From the NCBI GenBank assembly GCA_015494485.1, contig WGBF01000500.1, forward strand, positions 1 through 7,709: a stretch of 7,709 nucleotides of DNA. Direction: 5' to 3'. The position numbers and the translations under genes are program-made. This document shows, one piece after another, positions 1-6,540 of this stretch (position 1 is its first letter; each line of letters begins with the position of its first letter). The notes below the pieces were generated by a model. The model was given only the letters and a program-made list of their open reading frames with translations. It was not told the origin of the DNA and searched no databases. The stretch is from a bacterium (GTDB lineage Bacteria; Calditrichota; Calditrichia; RBG-13-44-9; J042).

Positions 1-42
1 GGCTAACACAGAAATAGTAGACACCCCATTCTTATTTTTCCC

Positions 43-72
43 TTGAAACCGTTTTGCCCCCAAATCTATATT
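43..72 (+). promoter_or_regulatory. candidate sigma70-type promoter of the first operon
   Basis: TTGAAA at 43-48 and TATATT at 67-72 are separated by 18 bp, a fair match to a housekeeping promoter. Transcription would begin about seven bases after the -10 box, at roughly 79-80, which is essentially the ATG at 78. If the promoter is real, the hydrolase mRNA would be leaderless or nearly so. That agrees with the absence of any Shine-Dalgarno sequence before this ATG. Only 77 bases of upstream sequence are visible, so an upstream promoter or co-transcription from outside the window cannot be excluded. Confidence 0.35.
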
Positions 73-77
73 CTGTC

Positions 78-1256
78 ATGAAACGACGAATGCTGTACCT
101 TATCGTATTTTTGGCCTTCTCCCCTCTCCTTCTGGCGCAGGAACCGGTGGTTGGATTATGGGTGGTTCGGAACACTTTAACGGATTCCACCCGAATAAAC
201 ACCATGCTGGAAACCGCTTATCACCTGGGTTTCACTGATTTATTCGTTCAGGTGCGTGGCCGCGGCGATGCCTACTACACCAGCCGCTGGGAGCCCAGAG
301 CCGAGTCTTTGGCAACAGACTTTGACCCTTTGTACTACCTCCTTCACCACCCTTTGCGCAAACATTTTCGGATTCACGCCTGGGTGAATGTGTTTTATGT
401 GTGGAGCCAGAATACTCCGCCCGGTTCTGCCCGGCATGTGGTCAACCAATATCCAGATTGGCTGGAACGCCCGGCGAATGCAGTCCAGCCTTCATCGTTT
501 CGTGGTTTGTGGAAAACATTCCGAAATGAAGAAGGGTTGTACCTTTCCCCCCACGTGAAAGCGGCACAACTTCATTTGTTGCGGATTATCCAGGATATTA
601 TTACCCACTACACCGTGGATGGCATTCACCTGGATTACATCCGATACGGCGGCAGCCAGTTTGGATTTCACCCGGAAGGGGTTCGCCAGTTTCAGTCCCT
701 TTTTCACCTGGACCCTACACAGTTGCAGTTTTCAAAAACCACCCGGAAGACATCCCAAAGCGTACCGTACGAGGTGGTATTGGACCGTTGGGCCCGCTTT
801 CTGCAGGCCCAACTCACGCGTTTTGTGTGGCGGGTGCATCAGGTTGTAAAAAAGCACAATCCGCGCGTTATCCTTTCTGCAGCAGTAAAACCCGATGTTT
901 CTTTAGCGCGCTGGCGCTATTACCAGGATTGGGGGCGCTGGCTTACCGAGGGGCTAATTGACTTGGCCCTGCCCATGAATTACACTGCTGACACCCGGAC
1001 TTTTTTATACCGCATCAATCAAATGCTCCAAACATTGCCTCCGGATAAAATTATTATGGGCGTTTCTTTGTTCAACCAACCGGCTACAGAAGCGTTAAAT
1101 AAAATAGTTCTGGTAGAACAAATTCCCTTAAAAGGGGTGGTGTTGTTTTCATACAATCAAATTAAAAATAATGCTGTGATTCAAGAACTTTTAAAAGACC
1201 ATTTAACGAGGGAGTACAGTCATGAAACGGGAAATTCGCGCCCCGAGGGGCAATAA
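78..1256 (+). CDS. secreted glycosyl hydrolase-like 10 (GHL10/DUF187) family protein
   Basis: A 392-residue protein of the glycosyl hydrolase-like 10 (DUF187) family, (beta/alpha)8-barrel enzymes thought to act on glycans or cell-wall material; the substrate here is unknown. Residues 1-20 form a Sec signal peptide (MKRR, then a hydrophobic core ending LLLA), with likely cleavage before QEP, so the enzyme is exported. Family hallmarks are the early LFVQVRGRGDAYY segment, DGIHLDYIRY at 181-190 with its acidic residues, and the late strand LIDLALPMNYT with M300. The length is typical of a single-domain member. I prefer ATG 78 over TTG 54 because it puts the positive charges at the very N terminus; neither has a clear Shine-Dalgarno site. 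The last 35 nt overlap the hutU start, suggesting coupled translation. The exact glycan activity is not predictable from sequence. Confidence 0.88.
   Translation: MKRRMLYLIVFLAFSPLLLAQEPVVGLWVVRNTLTDSTRINTMLETAYHLGFTDLFVQVRGRGDAYYTSRWEPRAESLATDFDPLYYLLHHPLRKHFRIHAWVNVFYVWSQNTPPGSARHVVNQYPDWLERPANAVQPSSFRGLWKTFRNEEGLYLSPHVKAAQLHLLRIIQDIITHYTVDGIHLDYIRYGGSQFGFHPEGVRQFQSLFHLDPTQLQFSKTTRKTSQSVPYEVVLDRWARFLQAQLTRFVWRVHQVVKKHNPRVILSAAVKPDVSLARWRYYQDWGRWLTEGLIDLALPMNYTADTRTFLYRINQMLQTLPPDKIIMGVSLFNQPATEALNKIVLVEQIPLKGVVLFSYNQIKNNAVIQELLKDHLTREYSHETGNSRPEGQ
1208..1214 (+). promoter_or_regulatory. ribosome binding site of hutU inside the upstream gene
   Basis: GAGGGAG lies 7 nt before ATG 1222, within the last codons of the hydrolase gene. 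It supports 1222 as the urocanase start and therefore a true 35-nt gene overlap, not a misplaced start. Confidence 0.75.
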
Positions 1257-2871
1257 GCTCACCTGCAAAGGGTGGCATCAGGAAGCCGCCATGCGCATGC
1301 TAATGAACAACCTGGACCCGGAAGTTGCTGAGAAGCCCGAAGAATTGGTTGTTTACGGCGGTTCCGGGAAAGCGGCACGGAACTGGGAAGCCTTCGATGC
1401 TATTGTGGAAGCACTAAAAAACCTGGAAAATGACGAAACCTTGCTGGTCCAATCCGGAAAGCCAGTTGGCATTTTTCGTACCCATGAATATGCCCCCCGC
1501 GTGTTGATTGCCAACTCTAATCTGGTCGGCAAATGGGCCAATTGGGAAGTTTTCCGGGACCTGGAGCGCAAAGGGCTCATCATGTACGGACAAATGACTG
1601 CCGGAAGCTGGATTTACATTGGCACTCAGGGTATTTTGCAGGGTACGTACGAAACCTTTGCTGCCATTGCTAACAAACGATTTGGCGGAAGCCTGAAAGG
1701 CACCCTAACCTTAACGGCTGGCCTGGGTGGCATGGGCGGTGCCCAACCCCTGGCCGTTACCATGAATGAGGGCGTAGCCATTGTGGTGGAAGTGGACGAA
1801 CACCGCATCCAGCGGCGCCTGGAAACCCGCTACGTGGATACGATGGCGCGGACACTGGACGAAGCGCTGGAGTTGGCCCTGAAAGCCAAAGCGGAAAAAC
1901 GGCCCCTGTCCATCGGTTTGCTGGGCAACGCCGCCGATATCTTCCCCGAGTTCGTAAAACGCGGAATCACACCGGATATTGTCACCGACCAGACATCTGC
2001 CCATGACGAACTTAATGGTTATGTGCCTGCCGGAATTTCGTACGAAGCTGCACTGGAGCTGCGCAAAACCAATCCGCAAAAATACATTGAAATGGCATAC
2101 GCCTCCATGGCCAGACACTGCCAGGCGATGCTGGATTTGCAAAAACGCGGCGCCGAGGTTTTTGATTACGGGAACAATCTGCGGGCGCAGGCAGAAAAAG
2201 CGGGTGTAAAAAACGCATTTGATTATCCCGGATTTGTGCCGGCGTATATTCGTCCCCTCTTTTGCGAAGGGAAAGGGCCCTTCCGTTGGGTAGCGCTCTC
2301 CGGCGACCCGGAAGACATTTACCGCACTGACGAGTTAATTAAGGAGCTCTTCCCGGAAAACAAACACCTCATTCGCTGGATTGACATGGCCCATGAAAAG
2401 GTCAAGTTCCAGGGACTGCCAGCCCGCATTTGCTGGCTGGGCTACGGTGAACGCGCCAAATTTGGTCTGGCAGTGAACGAGCTGGTACGGAAAGGTGAAA
2501 TCAAGGCACCTATTGTCATCGGTCGGGATCATCTGGATACTGGCTCCGTGGCGTCCCCCAATCGGGAAACCGAAGCCATGAAGGACGGTAGCGATGCCAT
2601 TGCGGACTGGCCGTTGCTCAACGGAATGCTGAATGTGGCTTCCGGTGCCTCCTGGGTATCCATGCACCACGGCGGCGGTGTAGGTATTGGCTACTCCCAG
2701 CACAGCGGAATGGTGATGGTCGTAGATGGTACCGAGGAAACTGCACGCCGTATTGAGCGGGTATTAACAAACGATCCCGGAATTGGTATTGCGCGTCACG
2801 CCGATGCAGGATATGAAGAAGCTATTGAATTTGCCAGAACCCATGGGATTAAAATTCCCATGCTAAAATAA
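1222..2871 (+). CDS. hutU: urocanate hydratase (urocanase)
   Basis: A complete 549-residue urocanate hydratase (EC 4.2.1.49), the cytoplasmic NAD+-dependent enzyme that turns urocanate into 4-imidazolone-5-propionate, the second step of histidine degradation. The family's usual length is about 550-560. The N terminus REIRAPRG...CKGW matches family members, which fixes the start. Visible signatures are the glycine-rich NAD-binding stretch GLGGMGGAQP (167-176), ARICWLGYGER with Cys404 (the position of the essential cysteine Cys410 of the Pseudomonas putida enzyme, by recalled family alignment), GRDHLDTGSVASPNRE from 434, and HHGGGVGIG at 482-490. No inactivating change is seen. It overlaps the upstream hydrolase by 35 nt and is followed after 55 nt by a small Cys/His protein. 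No hutH, hutI or later hut gene is in the window, so pathway completeness cannot be judged. Identification is very secure. Confidence 0.98.
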   Translation: MKREIRAPRGNKLTCKGWHQEAAMRMLMNNLDPEVAEKPEELVVYGGSGKAARNWEAFDAIVEALKNLENDETLLVQSGKPVGIFRTHEYAPRVLIANSNLVGKWANWEVFRDLERKGLIMYGQMTAGSWIYIGTQGILQGTYETFAAIANKRFGGSLKGTLTLTAGLGGMGGAQPLAVTMNEGVAIVVEVDEHRIQRRLETRYVDTMARTLDEALELALKAKAEKRPLSIGLLGNAADIFPEFVKRGITPDIVTDQTSAHDELNGYVPAGISYEAALELRKTNPQKYIEMAYASMARHCQAMLDLQKRGAEVFDYGNNLRAQAEKAGVKNAFDYPGFVPAYIRPLFCEGKGPFRWVALSGDPEDIYRTDELIKELFPENKHLIRWIDMAHEKVKFQGLPARICWLGYGERAKFGLAVNELVRKGEIKAPIVIGRDHLDTGSVASPNRETEAMKDGSDAIADWPLLNGMLNVASGASWVSMHHGGGVGIGYSQHSGMVMVVDGTEETARRIERVLTNDPGIGIARHADAGYEEAIEFARTHGIKIPMLK

Positions 2872-2916
2872 AATTTTTTCATTAATTTTTGCGCGAATAA
2901 TGAAACGAATAAACAC

Positions 2917-2921
2917 GGAGG
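2917..2921 (+). promoter_or_regulatory. Shine-Dalgarno site that sets the start of the 56-aa gene
   Basis: GGAGG sits 5 nt before ATG 2927. An in-frame ATG exists at 2900 but has no such site, so the shorter protein is the better call. Confidence 0.75.
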
Positions 2922-2926
2922 ATTTC

Positions 2927-3097
2927 ATGGAAAACGACAAAAAAGAATGTCTGGTTTGTAAAAGGGATGATCAGACCATCCCCCTTATTCAGATTACCTA
3001 TCGGGATACGGTACTGTGGATTTGTCCCGAACACATGCCCATTTTAATCCACAATACCGATAAACTGATGGCAATGCTGGAGAATCCCTCCTCTTAA
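2927..3097 (+). CDS. small putative zinc-binding protein (CxxC...CxxH), function unknown
   Basis: A 56-residue cytoplasmic protein that I do not recognise as a named family. It has C8-x2-C11 near the N terminus and C33-x2-H36 in the middle, spaced 21 residues apart. This four-ligand pattern suits a single zinc ribbon or knuckle. Between the pairs lies a beta-hairpin-like stretch (IPLIQITYRDTVLWIC); after them an amphipathic helix (HNTDKLMAMLE) probably packs on the metal site. A CPEH motif with an upstream CxxC is common in small proteins that annotate only as hypothetical. There is no signal peptide or membrane segment. It is the last gene before a strong terminator and lies 55 nt after hutU, so it is probably co-transcribed with it. 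Metal binding is inferred from spacing only; any role in regulating or supporting urocanase is speculation. Confidence 0.8.
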   Translation: MENDKKECLVCKRDDQTIPLIQITYRDTVLWICPEHMPILIHNTDKLMAMLENPSS

Positions 3098-3120
3098 CTT
3101 TTCGTGTACACAGAATTAGG

Positions 3121-3162
3121 AACGGGTGCCAGAACCGCAGTTATGGCACCCGTTATTTTTTT
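3121..3162 (+). terminator. intrinsic terminator closing the hydrolase-hutU-small protein operon
   Basis: A perfect 11-bp stem (AACGGGTGCCA at 3121-3131 with TGGCACCCGTT at 3144-3154) encloses a 12-nt loop and is followed by A and seven T (3156-3162). No matching T-run exists on the minus-strand side, so it should stop plus-strand transcription only. It separates the plus-strand operon from the convergent minus-strand operon. Confidence 0.92.
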
Positions 3163-3200
3163 GAATCCGGATGCTGTTTCACACCCCTTGCTGAACCTTT

Positions 3201-3986
3201 TTATTTAAACTGACGAAAATTGGGCGGTCGTTTTTCAAAAAAGGCTTTCACTGCTTCCTTGTGTTCCGGTGAAGTCAAACTCTGGTAAAAAAGACGCGTT
3301 TCCTCTTCCACACGCGCTTCCAGTTGCTGCACGTATTCCGGATAATTAATGAGGGCTTTCACTTTTCGCAGTGTATCCGCGGGTAAATCCGCCAGAGTTT
3401 TGGCCCGCTCCAGCGCCCGGCTTTGCACAGCCTCATCCGCCACAACTTCACTAACCAGCCCCAACTCCCGGGCACGGTGGACATCAAACGGTTCCCCCAA
3501 CATTAGCACATGGCTGGCGCGCAGGCGTCCGGCAAATAATGGCAGTAAAAAAGAACTACCAAATTCCGGTACCGCACCCAATCGCACAAATGGCAAACTA
3601 AACTGGGTGGATTCCCCTGCAACCACCACATCGCAATGGGGCAAAATGGTGGATCCCAGTCCCACCGCATATCCTTCCACTGCCACCACCACCGGTTTGG
3701 GAAACCGCAGTACGGATCGAATCAGTTTCAACACCGGTAATTCATCCAGGTTGTTTTCGTAGTTGAGCCAGTTGGCAAAATCGTTCAAATCATTTCCAGC
3801 CGTAAACACACCCCCATTCCCCTTCAACAGCACAACGCGCACATCGGAATTGGCTGCCGCTTCTTCAAAACCCTGGTGCATGAGGGTGTACATTTCCGAC
3901 GTAATGGCATTTTTCTTCTCCGGCCGATTCAAAATAATGGACAGGATGCCATCTTCCAGTTGCGTTAAAACCGGTTGTTCACTCAT
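3201..3986 (-). CDS. enoyl-CoA hydratase/isomerase (crotonase) family protein, isomerase-like active site
   Basis: A 261-residue crotonase-fold enzyme acting on acyl-CoA thioesters in the cytoplasm. The fold is shown by LNRPEKKNAIT (19-29), the oxyanion-hole segment FTAGND (61-66) and GYAVGLGSTILPHCD (105-119). The two glutamates used by classical enoyl-CoA hydratases are absent: the first (GGGCEL in rat enzyme) aligns with T113, and the second (QPE) with F133 in LPF. Instead a glutamate occurs at E141 in PEFGSS. That arrangement, with LPF before LGxxPE, is typical of delta3,delta2-enoyl-CoA isomerases (ECI/PECI type), where this glutamate is the acid-base. I therefore favour an isomerase, perhaps for unsaturated fatty-acid oxidation, over a hydratase. 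ATG 3986 has GGAGG 5 nt upstream. It is the second gene of an operon, 15 nt behind a HAD phosphatase. Family is certain; substrate is not. Confidence 0.9.
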   Translation of the reverse strand: MSEQPVLTQLEDGILSIILNRPEKKNAITSEMYTLMHQGFEEAAANSDVRVVLLKGNGGVFTAGNDLNDFANWLNYENNLDELPVLKLIRSVLRFPKPVVVAVEGYAVGLGSTILPHCDVVVAGESTQFSLPFVRLGAVPEFGSSFLLPLFAGRLRASHVLMLGEPFDVHRARELGLVSEVVADEAVQSRALERAKTLADLPADTLRKVKALINYPEYVQQLEARVEEETRLFYQSLTSPEHKEAVKAFFEKRPPNFRQFK

Positions 3987-3991
3987 AATGT

Positions 3992-3996
3992 CCTCC
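3992..3996 (-). promoter_or_regulatory. Shine-Dalgarno site that sets the crotonase-family start
   Basis: The minus strand reads GGAGG at 3996-3992, 5 nt before ATG 3986. A TTG at 3998 would extend the protein by four residues but overlaps this site, so ATG 3986 is preferred. Confidence 0.8.
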
Positions 3997-4001
3997 AATT
4001 T

Positions 4002-4703
4002 TTATAAACACAATCCTTCCAGTGTCGCCAGATTAAAATACGCCAAACTCCGGGCTACCAATCGTGCTCCCGTAAAATTTTCTCCCCAGGTCACATCGTT
4101 GTAAAATACCGCCACGGGTAGCCGCGCACCCAGGGCCGCTTCCATGCCGGCCTGGGAATCTTCTATTACCAGGATATTCTCTTCCGGGACTCCCAGCATG
4201 TCCTTGCATTTTGAATACAGGATGCCTTCTTTACCGGTTTTGGGCCCGCTTTCTTTCCCCAGAACAATTTCAAAATGGCTTTGGTATGCCTTTAACTGAT
4301 TATCCAGCAAGGCATGGATCTGGCTTTCGTAAGTGGTGGAAACAATCGCCAGACGAACGCCATTGGCAACTGCTTCTTTGAGAATGGTTTCCACACCCGT
4401 GCGTAACGGCAATTGCGGTAAATACCGTTCGATGTAAATTTTCTTTTTCAGGGGCTCAAATTGTTGTACCGCGTGCTCTACCTGTTCTTTCGGCCAATGA
4501 AGTTTGGTGGTTAGCCAGTGTCGCAGCCGATTGGCGTTGCCAGGAATTTGCAACATGGATTTGAAGGTGGGCCAATCCCATTCTACCGGCAACTGCAATT
4601 CCCGAAAGGCATCATTGCAGGCGGGAAAATGGCCGTCGCGTTCGGAATGAATCAGCGTTCCGTCGACATCAAAAATTAATGCTTTTAATTTATGTAATGG
4701 CAT
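4002..4703 (-). CDS. HAD-superfamily hydrolase (subfamily IA, CbbY/phosphoglycolate phosphatase-like)
   Basis: A 233-residue haloacid dehalogenase superfamily enzyme, most likely a cytoplasmic phosphatase or phosphomutase for a small phosphorylated metabolite. Motif I is FDVDGTL with nucleophile D12 and acid-base D14. A helical cap follows (about 20-100). Motif II is IVSTT (S122/T123), motif III lysine is K155 or K158 in GPKTGKEG, and motif IV is VIEDSQAG with E181 and D182 for Mg2+. This order and cap position are those of subfamily I. All catalytic residues are present. Motif III lacks the KPxPD form usual in CbbY relatives, so a specific substrate such as phosphoglycolate or beta-glucose-1-phosphate should not be assumed. 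ATG 4703 is chosen because GAGGG lies 5 nt upstream and the DxD motif sits at the usual distance; longer starts to 4796 would span the likely promoter. First gene of an operon with the crotonase-family gene. Confidence 0.9.
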   Translation of the reverse strand: MPLHKLKALIFDVDGTLIHSERDGHFPACNDAFRELQLPVEWDWPTFKSMLQIPGNANRLRHWLTTKLHWPKEQVEHAVQQFEPLKKKIYIERYLPQLPLRTGVETILKEAVANGVRLAIVSTTYESQIHALLDNQLKAYQSHFEIVLGKESGPKTGKEGILYSKCKDMLGVPEENILVIEDSQAGMEAALGARLPVAVFYNDVTWGENFTGARLVARSLAYFNLATLEGLCL

Positions 4704-4708
4704 AATAA

Positions 4709-4713
4709 CCCTC
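4709..4713 (-). promoter_or_regulatory. Shine-Dalgarno site that sets the HAD hydrolase start
   Basis: The minus strand carries GAGGG at 4713-4709, 5 nt before ATG 4703. This supports the 233-residue form over in-frame upstream starts. Confidence 0.65.
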
Positions 4714-4729
4714 ATTGTTTGTTTGCGGA

Positions 4730-4758
4730 ATTTTATAAGGAACCACATTCCATACCAA
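4730..4758 (-). promoter_or_regulatory. candidate promoter of the HAD/crotonase operon
   Basis: On the minus strand TTGGTA (4758-4753) and TAAAAT (4735-4730) are separated by 17 bp. Transcription would start near 4723, leaving a leader of about 20 nt that contains the ribosome binding site. Match by eye only; the -10 could also be read as TATAAA two bases earlier. Confidence 0.45.
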
Positions 4759-4777
4759 ACGTAATTTTTTATTTCTA

Positions 4778-4806
4778 TTGGTACAACAGGTACCATATTT
4801 TAATTT
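4778..4806 (+). promoter_or_regulatory. candidate promoter of the amidohydrolase lipoprotein gene
   Basis: TTGGTA (4778-4783) and TAATTT (4801-4806) have a 17-bp spacer, giving a start near 4813 and a leader of about 20 nt with AAGGA at 4823-4827. The -10 is weak. The -35 hexamer is identical to that of the divergent promoter and lies inside an inverted repeat. Confidence 0.35.
4779..4795. promoter_or_regulatory. 17-bp inverted repeat, possible operator between divergent genes
   Basis: TGGTAC, a 5-nt spacer (AACAG) and GTACCA form a perfect dyad of 6-bp arms. It covers the -35 and spacer of the plus-strand candidate promoter and lies about 20 bp upstream of the -35 of the divergent HAD promoter. 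Size and symmetry suit a dimeric helix-turn-helix regulator. No regulator gene is in the window, so its binder is unknown and chance is possible. Confidence 0.35.
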
Positions 4807-4833
4807 AATTGTCTGAAACAAAAAGGATGGACG

Positions 4834-6477
4834 ATGTACAAAAATTTTCTTGTTCTTTTATTGTTGCTAACCCTATTTGGTTGTTCGAAGAAAATGAATG
4901 TTGACCATATATTTGTAAACGGCAAAATCTTTACCGCCCGCACCGCCACTGAATTTGTAGACGCCATGGCAGTTAAAAACGGCGTTATTGTGGCAACCGG
5001 CACTCAACGGGATATTCTAAAGCGCTATCACGCTCCCGATTCTGCCATTATTGACCTGAATGACAAGCTGGTCGTTCCGGGCTTTCATGATGCCCATTTG
5101 CATTTTTACGGTGGTGCCAAACTAAAACGGGAAGTAAACCTGGCCGGCATTACTTCCCTGGATTCGGTATTAAAACGGATTGCAGAAGCAGTAAAACACA
5201 CCCCGGAGGGCGGTTGGGTTATTGGCCGCGGCTGGGACCATGAGCTGTGGAAGGACAAAAAGTTGCCCAACCGGAAAATGCTGGACCGCATTTCCACCAA
5301 ACATTTAATTTATTTACGGCGGGTGGATGGTCATGCGGCCTGGGTAAACACCCCGGTGTTAAAGTTAATCCGCTATAATCGTTTTACCCCGGACCCGCCG
5401 GGCGGTAAAATTCAGCGGGACCGTTTTGGAAATCCCACCGGTATTTTGTTTGACAACGCTTTCTCATTACTGGATCAGCTGGTACCGGAACCCACGGAAA
5501 CCGAAAAGAAAATGTTGCTGGCGCGTGCCATTAAAGAAGCCAACCGACTGGGGATTACCAGCATTACGGACAACTCCCCCCTGGATATTTACAAAATTTA
5601 CCACGATTTGTACAATGAAGGGCAATTGACGCTCCGGGTTAACTTTTTTGTGTATTATCCGGATGATTGGGACAGTACCCTTGCCTTTCTCCGGAAAACC
5701 GGTGAAGTCCCCCGCTTCCTCCATGCACCGTTAATAAAATTGTTTGCCGATGGGTCCCTTGGCTCCCGCTCGGCGCTGCTGTTGCAGCCATACAATGATG
5801 ACCCCGGAAATCAGGGTATCGGGATGCACCCCTTTGAAGAACTTCTGAAAATGGTCCGTGCAGCGGATGAACACGGGTTTCAGGTAGGGGTTCATGCCAT
5901 TGGCGACAGTGCCGTTCGGGAGGTGCTGGATGTGTTTGAAACCCTGCAAGCCGAAAATCCCAAACACCGCCGCTGGCGTATTGAACATTCCCAGGTAGTT
6001 GCCCCGTCGGATTTTCTCCGCTATCGGGATTTGCACGTCATTGCCTCCATGCAACCCTCCCATTGCATTACGGACCTGCATTGGGCCAAAGAGCGCATTG
6101 GTGACCGGGCGCGGTACAGCTATGCCTGGAAGACCTTTTTAAACAACAACGTTATCCTGGCCTTTGGCACCGATTGGCCAGTGGAACCGTTGAATCCCAT
6201 GATTGGCCTGTATGCCGCTGTTACCCGGCAAGATACTCTGGGTTTCCCGGAGGGTGGCTGGTATCCGGAAGAACGCATTTCCATGGGGGAAGCGATTCGC
6301 GCCTACACCTGGGGCAGCGCCTATGCTGCGGGTATCGATAGCTGGTGTGGCACCCTGCAACCGGGACGCGTGGCGGATTTTGTGGTATTGAGTGAAGATG
6401 TGTTTACCATCCCCCCCAAAGAAATTCTCAACACGCTGGTCGTCGCCACCTACGTGGGTGGTAAACGGGTGTTTTGA
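4834..6477 (+). CDS. YtcJ-like metal-dependent amidohydrolase, lipoprotein
   Basis: A 547-residue amidohydrolase-superfamily enzyme of the YtcJ/Amidohydro_3 group, which hydrolyse C-N bonds of amides or related compounds; the substrate is unknown. The N terminus is a lipoprotein signal, MYKN plus a leucine-rich core and lipobox LFGC, with Cys17 as lipidation site. Ser at +2 suggests outer-membrane sorting, so it acts in the periplasm or at the cell surface. The catalytic barrel shows HDAHLH (metal ligands H88 and H90), KLFADGSLGS with K302, HAIGD with H354, IEHSQ with H385 and FGTDWPV with D447, in the family order. The small beta-sandwich domain is built from both ends (VNGKIF... and VADFVVL...VGGKRVF). 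Nothing is missing and the length is normal. ATG 4834 follows AAGGA by 6 nt. It stands alone, divergent from the HAD operon, with an IS remnant downstream. Confidence 0.93.
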   Translation: MYKNFLVLLLLLTLFGCSKKMNVDHIFVNGKIFTARTATEFVDAMAVKNGVIVATGTQRDILKRYHAPDSAIIDLNDKLVVPGFHDAHLHFYGGAKLKREVNLAGITSLDSVLKRIAEAVKHTPEGGWVIGRGWDHELWKDKKLPNRKMLDRISTKHLIYLRRVDGHAAWVNTPVLKLIRYNRFTPDPPGGKIQRDRFGNPTGILFDNAFSLLDQLVPEPTETEKKMLLARAIKEANRLGITSITDNSPLDIYKIYHDLYNEGQLTLRVNFFVYYPDDWDSTLAFLRKTGEVPRFLHAPLIKLFADGSLGSRSALLLQPYNDDPGNQGIGMHPFEELLKMVRAADEHGFQVGVHAIGDSAVREVLDVFETLQAENPKHRRWRIEHSQVVAPSDFLRYRDLHVIASMQPSHCITDLHWAKERIGDRARYSYAWKTFLNNNVILAFGTDWPVEPLNPMIGLYAAVTRQDTLGFPEGGWYPEERISMGEAIRAYTWGSAYAAGIDSWCGTLQPGRVADFVVLSEDVFTIPPKEILNTLVVATYVGGKRVF

Positions 6478-6512
6478 GGGGAGACTTAACAACTTAATAA
6501 AAATATTTGAAT

Positions 6513-6533
6513 TTTAATAATGTTATTATTAAA
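6513..6533. terminator. AT-only perfect hairpin downstream of the amidohydrolase
   Basis: TTTAATAAT (6513-6521), GTT, ATTATTAAA (6525-6533) form a 9-bp perfect stem with a 3-nt loop, 35 nt after the stop codon. All pairs are A-T and no T-run follows, so it is a poor intrinsic terminator; it may be an mRNA 3' end or merely AT-rich symmetry. It lies directly before the transposase remnant. Confidence 0.3.
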
Positions 6534-6540
6534 GCAAATT

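Noticed and set aside
1711..2703. Two minus-strand open frames (1711-2142 and 2335-2703) inside hutU
   Set aside because: They lie wholly opposite a highly conserved urocanase, have no recognisable domains and no convincing ribosome binding sites; they follow from the codon use of hutU.
2842..2879. CATGGGA/TCCCATG hairpin with six T (2874-2879) as a terminator after hutU
   Set aside because: The stem lies within hutU codons and the T-run begins 11 nt after it, which is too far for a normal intrinsic terminator; the convincing terminator is at 3121-3162.
3104..3120. GTGTACACAGAATTAGG as another IS256-type end
   Set aside because: There is no transposase or partner end nearby, and the segment simply lies between a stop codon and a terminator; the likeness is short and probably chance.
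3349..4104. Plus-strand open frames (3349-3762 and 3763-4104) opposite the crotonase and HAD genes
   Set aside because: Low-complexity Ser/Thr/Asn-rich translations with no domains, typical of the reverse strand of real genes; the minus-strand genes carry complete family motifs.
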